A DNA stretch of 64,000 nt, taken from positions 62,001 to 126,000 of the forward strand of contig NZ_JAAGPR010000010.1 in the NCBI RefSeq assembly GCF_017104965.1, in the 5' to 3' direction. Below the pieces are notes generated by a model, which did not search any database, was not told the DNA's origin, and saw nothing but the letters and a program-made list of their open reading frames with translations. Made by a program: the position numbers and the translations under genes. This document shows, in pieces, positions 59,492 to 64,000 of this stretch. This stretch comes from Paraburkholderia sp. Ac-20340. Lineage in GTDB: Bacteria; Pseudomonadota; Gammaproteobacteria; Burkholderiales; Burkholderiaceae. The first letter of the stretch is position 1. Every line of letters starts with the position of its first letter.

Positions 59492-60406
59492 ATGACCCAC
59501 GCCATGAAATCGTTCGACGCCAGCGCAACCGCCGCCTTGCTCGACTACCCGACACTCGTGAACGTTCTGCGCGACACCATCCTCGACTACGCCGACGGCA
59601 AGATCGTCAGCCCGGAGCGGCTGGTCGTGCCGCTGCAGGCGGGCGGCGTGATGCTGTCGATGCCGTCGAGCGCCGCGGATATCGCCATCCATAAACTCGT
59701 GAACGTGTGCCCCGGCAATCGCGAGCGGGCGCTTGCGACGATCCACGGCCAGGTCATCGCCTGCGATCCGGTCACGGGCGAAATGCTGTTCGTGCTCGAT
59801 GGCCCGACCGTCACCGGACGCCGCACGGCCGCGATCAGCGCGCTCGGCATACTGTCGCTGCACGGCGCTGCGCCGAAGGAGATCGTAATCGTCGGCACGG
59901 GCAAACAGGCGGCGAATCATGTCGAGGCGTTTGCGGTGCTGTTTCCCCAGGCGCAACTGCTGGCCAAAGGCACGACGCCTGCGTCGTCGCAGCGCTTCGT
60001 GGCAGGGCTCGCGCATCTCGCGCCGAATCTGCGCGCGCTGGAAGGCGAGATCGCCGATTCGGTGGATGTCGTCGTGACGTGCACGACCAGCAAAACGCCG
60101 GTCTACGACTTGCCCGCGCGCGCGGGGCGTCTGATTGTGGGTGTGGGCGCGTTCACGCCCGACGCGGCGGAAGTGGGCAAGGCCACCGTGGACAGCAGCT
60201 TTATCGTCGTGGACGATCCGCTGGGCGCGCGGCACGAAGCGGGCGATCTGATTCAGGCGGGTTTCGACTGGACCACCACGCACACGCTCGCGCAGTCGAT
60301 CCGGCAGTCGATCACGCCCGATGCGCCGGTCTTCTTCAAGAGTGTGGGCTGCGCGGCCTGGGATCTGGCGGCTTGCCGGGCGGCGCGCGCCAATATCCAG
60401 GCTTGA
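59492..60406 (+). CDS. lhpI: Delta1-pyrroline-2-carboxylate reductase (ornithine cyclodeaminase/mu-crystallin family)
   Basis: 304 residues of the ornithine cyclodeaminase/mu-crystallin family. The substrate region holds the conserved Lys in IAIHKLVNV (about residue 71). The NAD(P) fold has IVIVGTGKQAANHVEAFAVL, and DPLGARHEAGDL and FKSVGCAAWDLAA follow. Members linked to trans-3-hydroxyproline dehydratase reduce delta1-pyrroline-2-carboxylate to L-proline (LhpI). Together with the Cys/Thr dehydratase at 56790 it completes trans-3-hydroxy-L-proline to proline. It is divergent from gntR and converges with an AraC gene, 3 nt away. Confidence 0.87.
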   Translation: MTHAMKSFDASATAALLDYPTLVNVLRDTILDYADGKIVSPERLVVPLQAGGVMLSMPSSAADIAIHKLVNVCPGNRERALATIHGQVIACDPVTGEMLFVLDGPTVTGRRTAAISALGILSLHGAAPKEIVIVGTGKQAANHVEAFAVLFPQAQLLAKGTTPASSQRFVAGLAHLAPNLRALEGEIADSVDVVVTCTTSKTPVYDLPARAGRLIVGVGAFTPDAAEVGKATVDSSFIVVDDPLGARHEAGDLIQAGFDWTTTHTLAQSIRQSITPDAPVFFKSVGCAAWDLAACRAARANIQA

Positions 60407-60409
60407 GCG

Positions 60410-61333
60410 TTAGCGGCGCGAGCCATGCCGCGCGTGGCGGCGCTGCACGCCGGGCGAGACGCCCACCAGTTTGAGAAACACGCGGCTCAAATGGCTTTGA
60501 TCGGCGAAACCGCATTGCGCGGCGATTTCCGAAAGCGTCATTTCGGTGCGTTCGACGAGATCGCGCGCCTGGGCGATGCGCTGTTCGAGCAGCCATTGAT
60601 GCGGCGTGCGCCCCGTCGATTTCGAAAACGCGCGAATGAAATAGCCGCGCGAGAGATTGCACTCGCGCGCGATATCGGCAATGGAAATGCCCTCGCGCGG
60701 CCGCTCCAGCAGCAGCGCTTTGGCTCGCGCTTCGTCATTGGCCGAGAGCGCGCCTTTGATGCGTTCGCTCGCCGCGCTGAAATTGCCATATTGCCGCGCC
60801 ACGTGCGAGCCCATCGCAAGGCCAATCTGTTCGACAAACAAGGCATTGAGCGAGCCGGCGATTTCCAGATTCGCCGCCAGCGCACGGGCAAGATGGCCGA
60901 GCACGGGGTCTTTCTGTTCGGCGTCGCAAGTCAGGCCGCTGATGAGCGGCATGTCGTGCTCGTTAGCAAGCCGATCAAAAAACGGGCGTGACAATTCGAC
61001 AAGCACGAAATCGAAATTGCCATACATGTCCGCCTGATATTCTTCAGAAAAATCGCGGATATAGATCGAATCTGTTTCAAATCGTCTATCGAATGGCCTC
61101 GCGCCACGGAATATCTTTCGGCGGTGCGCATTGCCCAATGAAACACCGGTCAAAAAACCGCGTTCGCATGCGGGCATGGCCACGCGCCCGAGATCCGGTT
61201 CCGCCATGCATTTGCGGTAGAACGTGATATCGCCGCTTTCGACATGCACGTCTTTTTGCAATTTGCTGGAAACGCAGCCGAGATTGTCTTTGGGCGCGGC
61301 AGAAACCGTTGGAGTGATTGCTCGCGAAATCAT
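60410..61333 (-). CDS. AraC-family transcriptional regulator
   Basis: 307 residues. The N-terminal 190 residues are a divergent sensor part (DITFYRKCMAEPDLGRVAMP, SIYIRDFSEEYQADMYGNFD). The C-terminal DNA-binding domain has IADIARECNLSRGYFIRAFS, TPHQWLLEQRIAQARDLVE and CGFADQSHLSRVFLKLVGVS. The last residues are basic (RRHARHGSRR). It converges with lhpI. Its target is unknown; the flanking 476-nt gap or genes outside the window are candidates. Confidence 0.9.
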   Translation of the reverse strand: MISRAITPTVSAAPKDNLGCVSSKLQKDVHVESGDITFYRKCMAEPDLGRVAMPACERGFLTGVSLGNAHRRKIFRGARPFDRRFETDSIYIRDFSEEYQADMYGNFDFVLVELSRPFFDRLANEHDMPLISGLTCDAEQKDPVLGHLARALAANLEIAGSLNALFVEQIGLAMGSHVARQYGNFSAASERIKGALSANDEARAKALLLERPREGISIADIARECNLSRGYFIRAFSKSTGRTPHQWLLEQRIAQARDLVERTEMTLSEIAAQCGFADQSHLSRVFLKLVGVSPGVQRRHARHGSRR

Positions 61334-61809
61334 GGGCCGTGACCTCGTGCCGGTTCGTCTGGAATGTTCCCGCCGTTTGCCGGGAACAATGGAAAGGTGC
61401 CGCTGAAACGCCGCTGTAACCGGATCGACAGTTTCGAGGTGACATTTATACCATCGGGACTAAACAGCGGCAACGCGCGCCATGCATTGCGCTTATTGGA
61501 CTGAATGCCCGCCGGGCAGCCGATTGCGCACATTATCCCTCTCCCGATCGGCGGAAAAATAATTCCTTCGTGAGCGTGCGTGCGCCAGATATTGAGCTTG
61601 GCGCCGTCGCGCGCGAATTATTGTTCAAGACGACTTTATTGCGGCTCATTACACTGTCTTGCCAGAAATAGAGGGAAAAGTCGATATTCGATGAGAGGAG
61701 GCGCGATATTGGTTTCGAAACAAGGCGATGAGTGCGTTTCGAATGGCGGTGTTCAACCAGGTGCGTGTGCGCTGATGTGTGAGCACGCAAATATGTCCTG
61801 GAGATGACC
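61334..61809. promoter_or_regulatory. Intergenic region between AraC gene and winged-helix NTPase regulator
   Basis: 476 nt with no convincing gene. An 8-bp perfect inverted repeat (TGTTCCCG / CGGGAACA, 8-nt loop) is at 61365-61388, about 30 nt before the AraC start, and could be its operator. The rest shows nothing clear. Confidence 0.5.
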
Positions 61810-64000
61810 ATGATTCAGATTGGCACATTGCGGGTCAGTTTCGAGCAGCGCGAAATCCGGCGCAATGGCCTCGTGGTGCCGGTTGGCGCACGCGCATTCG
61901 ATGTGCTCGAAGTGCTGTATCGCGCGAATGGCGTGATGCTCTCGAAAGAGGCGATCATGGATGCCGTCTGGCCCGGCTCGATCGTCGAGGAAAACCGTCT
62001 GCAGGTGCATGTGGCCGCGCTGCGCAAACTGCTGGGCGTGGAGCGCGATCTCATCAAGACCGTGGCGGGGCGCGGCTATGTGCTGGTTGCGCAGCGCATG
62101 CAGGGCGGCGGCGCGCAGACAGAACGCACGCTCGTCCCCGGCTTGTCAGCCGCATCGCCAGCCGCATCGCCGGGCGCGGCGCCGTTGCGGATCGCGCCGC
62201 TCATCGGACGCGAAGCCGAAATCGCCCGCATCGTCGAGCAGTTCGAACAGGTGGCGGTGACCACGGTGGTGGGCGCGGGCGGTATCGGCAAGACCTGCCT
62301 GGCGCGCCACGCTGCGCGCGAAATCCAGCAGCGCCATGGCCGCGCCGTGCGCTTCGTGGAACTGAACAAGGCCAATTCGCGCGAGAGCGTGCTCGCGGCG
62401 CTGGCCGAATCACTCGGTCTGCAGGGCGAGCCGGGCGTGTCCTGCGAAGACGCGATCTGCGCGGCCGTTGCAGCGTCGAATTGTCTGCTCGTGCTCGATA
62501 ACGCCGAGCATGTGATCGACGTCGTGGCGGGTTTTGTCGATACGCTGGTGACGCGCCATCATGCCGCGCGCCTGCTCGTCACCAGCCGCGAGCCGCTGCA
62601 TATCTGGGCCGAAGCCGTGCTGCGGCTCGAACCGCTCGCCGTGCCCGAAAGCGGGCTGCCGACTGACGCGATCCTCGCGTATTCCGCCGTCGCGCTGTTT
62701 CTGACCCGCGCCCGCGCGCTGGCGCCCGATTGCGCGCGCGACGACGCCAGCATCGCGCTCGTCGCCGAAATCTGCCGGCGCCTCGAAGGCTTGCCGCTGG
62801 CCATCGAACTGGCCGCCGCGCGCGTGGCCACGCTGGGCGTGGAAGGCGTGGCCTCGCGTCTGGACGACCGCCTCGATCTGCTCACGGGCGGGCTGCGTTC
62901 CACCTTGCCGCGCCATCAGACGCTGCGCGCGACCTTCGAGTGGAGCTATATGCTGCTCGACGCGGCGTCGCGCATCGTGTTCCGCCGCTGCGGCTGTTTC
63001 GCCGGCACGTTCACGTTCGACGCCGTCTGCGCGGTGACGGCCGAACCCGGCATGTCGATCGCCGTGATCGTGTCGAGCCTCTCTGAACTCGCGACCAAAT
63101 CGCTGCTGAACGTGGAGTTTCGCGGCGCGATCGCCGTGTATCGGCTGACCGAAAGCACGCGCGCCTATGCACTCGAAAAGCTGCGCGACGAAGGCGAATC
63201 GCAGTCCATCGCCACGCGTCATGTGCGCTATATGCGCAAGCGCATCGAAGAAGGCGGCCCGTTCGTCGCGCAGCCGGAGCACGATTGCGCCGATGTGAGC
63301 GCGCGTCTGTCGCTCGACGATGCGCGCAGCGCCTACGACTGGGCGTTCTCCGACGATGGCGACAAGGCGCTGGGCGTCGCGCTCGCGGGCGCGCTGGTCG
63401 GCACCTTGCTGAGCGCCTCGCGCGTGCAGGAATGCTGCCAGCGTGCACAACGCGCGCTGGCGGTGCTCGACACGCTGCCGGCCGGTTCCGTCGATGCCGT
63501 GTGCGAAATGAAGCTGTGCGCGGCCTACGCGAGTTCCCTGCTGCACGTGGGCGACGACATGGGCCAGGCCGTCGCGCTGTGGGAGCGCGCGCTGCGCCTT
63601 GCGCGCGCCGCCAGCGACAGCGAGTTCGCCGCCGACGCGCTCTGGGGCCTGTGGAACACCATGCAGTCGCGCGGCGATATTCACGCTTCGCTGCGCTATG
63701 CCACGCGTTTTCAGCACGCGGCGGCAAGCGGCGACTCGCCGTGGCGGCGCTGGCTCGCGGAGCAGACCATCGCCATTTCGCTGCACTGTTTCGGCGAGCA
63801 CGATCAGGCGCGCGAGCGGCTGGAACGCACGGTCGAAGCCTTCACGACGATCGGCGTCAACGCGCCGTCGCACGGCTGGCTCACGGTGTATCCGTTGATC
63901 TACGCACGCGGCACGCTCGCGCGCATCGCGCTGATTCAATGTCAGCCGGCGAAGGCGATGCAGCTGGTCGAAAGCACGCTCGAACTGATTCACGGCGATA
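61810..64000 (+). CDS. Winged-helix (OmpR-type) regulator with NTPase and TPR-like domains, 3' end outside window
   Basis: The frame is open to the right edge (730 codons). Residues 1-95 are an OmpR/PhoB-type winged helix without a receiver domain (ARAFDVLEVLYRANGVMLSK, DAVWPGSIVEENRLQVHVAA, IKTVAGRGYVL). An AP-ATPase/STAND-like NTPase follows, with Walker A VVGAGGIGKTCLA, Walker B CLLVLDNAEHV and LEGLPLAIELAAARV. Helical repeats start near residue 480. ATG 61810 is chosen because GGAG lies 6 nt upstream, while the ATG at 61804 abuts that site. Such proteins are ligand-gated transcription activators; the ligand is unknown. The long open frame on the opposite strand (62410-63993) is a shadow. 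Confidence 0.9.
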   Translation, partial: MIQIGTLRVSFEQREIRRNGLVVPVGARAFDVLEVLYRANGVMLSKEAIMDAVWPGSIVEENRLQVHVAALRKLLGVERDLIKTVAGRGYVLVAQRMQGGGAQTERTLVPGLSAASPAASPGAAPLRIAPLIGREAEIARIVEQFEQVAVTTVVGAGGIGKTCLARHAAREIQQRHGRAVRFVELNKANSRESVLAALAESLGLQGEPGVSCEDAICAAVAASNCLLVLDNAEHVIDVVAGFVDTLVTRHHAARLLVTSREPLHIWAEAVLRLEPLAVPESGLPTDAILAYSAVALFLTRARALAPDCARDDASIALVAEICRRLEGLPLAIELAAARVATLGVEGVASRLDDRLDLLTGGLRSTLPRHQTLRATFEWSYMLLDAASRIVFRRCGCFAGTFTFDAVCAVTAEPGMSIAVIVSSLSELATKSLLNVEFRGAIAVYRLTESTRAYALEKLRDEGESQSIATRHVRYMRKRIEEGGPFVAQPEHDCADVSARLSLDDARSAYDWAFSDDGDKALGVALAGALVGTLLSASRVQECCQRAQRALAVLDTLPAGSVDAVCEMKLCAAYASSLLHVGDDMGQAVALWERALRLARAASDSEFAADALWGLWNTMQSRGDIHASLRYATRFQHAAASGDSPWRRWLAEQTIAISLHCFGEHDQARERLERTVEAFTTIGVNAPSHGWLTVYPLIYARGTLARIALIQCQPAKAMQLVESTLELIHGD

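Noticed and set aside
62410-63993. 527-codon minus-strand frame at the right edge
   Set aside because: The plus strand encodes a winged-helix/NTPase regulator with Walker A and B motifs that runs off the window; the minus frame lacks any domain.

Overview
The window is high-GC chromosomal or megaplasmid DNA from a Burkholderiaceae bacterium of the Paraburkholderia/Caballeronia/Burkholderia type. This is inferred from the OmpC-like Burkholderia porin, an AntABC set with an AraC-type antR, a DUF2169/PAAR-type VgrG island, and the many AraC, LysR and GntR regulators beside catabolic operons. No rRNA, tRNA, CRISPR array, transposase or integrase was seen. The window cuts a gene at each end.

Region 1 (1-5.7 kb) holds the C-terminal part of a very large TPR/GAF/PAS sensor histidine kinase, a DNA-binding-domain-only AraC protein and a Cache-domain chemoreceptor.

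Region 2 (5.8-30.9 kb) is a large acyl-CoA catabolic locus. Ten genes run on the minus strand from a CoA ligase at 18.0 kb to an SDR at 5.9 kb. They encode the ligase, three SDRs, a two-domain carboxymuconolactone decarboxylase-like protein, an enoyl-CoA hydratase, a fused double acyl-CoA dehydrogenase, an NDP-forming acyl-CoA synthetase, an NTF2-like protein and an SMP-30 lactonase. Facing them are a luciferase-like flavin monooxygenase with its flavin reductase, a porin and an aromatic-acid-type MFS carrier. A second copy of the monooxygenase/reductase pair (28.8-30.7 kb), two near-identical LysR genes in inverted orientation, and a second SDR/hydratase pair show that the locus grew by internal duplication. 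A conserved promoter-proximal element occurs three times, before both monooxygenases and before a CoA-transferase. The substrate is unknown. The enzyme set would suit a cyclic ketone or alicyclic compound opened by Baeyer-Villiger oxidation and lactone hydrolysis, then beta-oxidised as CoA esters; this is inference.

Region 3 (30.9-42.1 kb) is a type VI secretion accessory island, bordered by a fragment of a D-amino-acid-oxidase-like gene. It holds an orphan tssF, a putative membrane-active effector with a membrane-protein partner, vgrG, a DUF2169 adaptor, a PAAR-nuclease effector of HNH/GHH type, and two downstream genes that may include its immunity factor.

Region 4 (42.2-55.5 kb) encodes a coherent indole-to-muconate route. 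A StyA-like flavin monooxygenase and reductase, an SDR and a dienelactone-hydrolase/NTF2 fusion would convert indole to anthranilate. AntABC converts anthranilate to catechol, and CatA cleaves catechol. A direct-repeat motif built on GCTATCCG, in strikingly similar copies upstream of antA and catA and in variant form at the indole operon, looks like a shared AraC/XylS operator. An outer-membrane channel gene in this block carries an in-frame nonsense codon.

Region 5 (55.6-60.4 kb) carries trans-3-hydroxy-L-proline use: a LivK-type binding protein, a Cys/Thr-type trans-3-hydroxyproline dehydratase, a GntR regulator and a pyrroline-2-carboxylate reductase. Region 6 (60.4-64 kb) holds an AraC regulator and the 5' part of a winged-helix/NTPase regulator that runs off the window.
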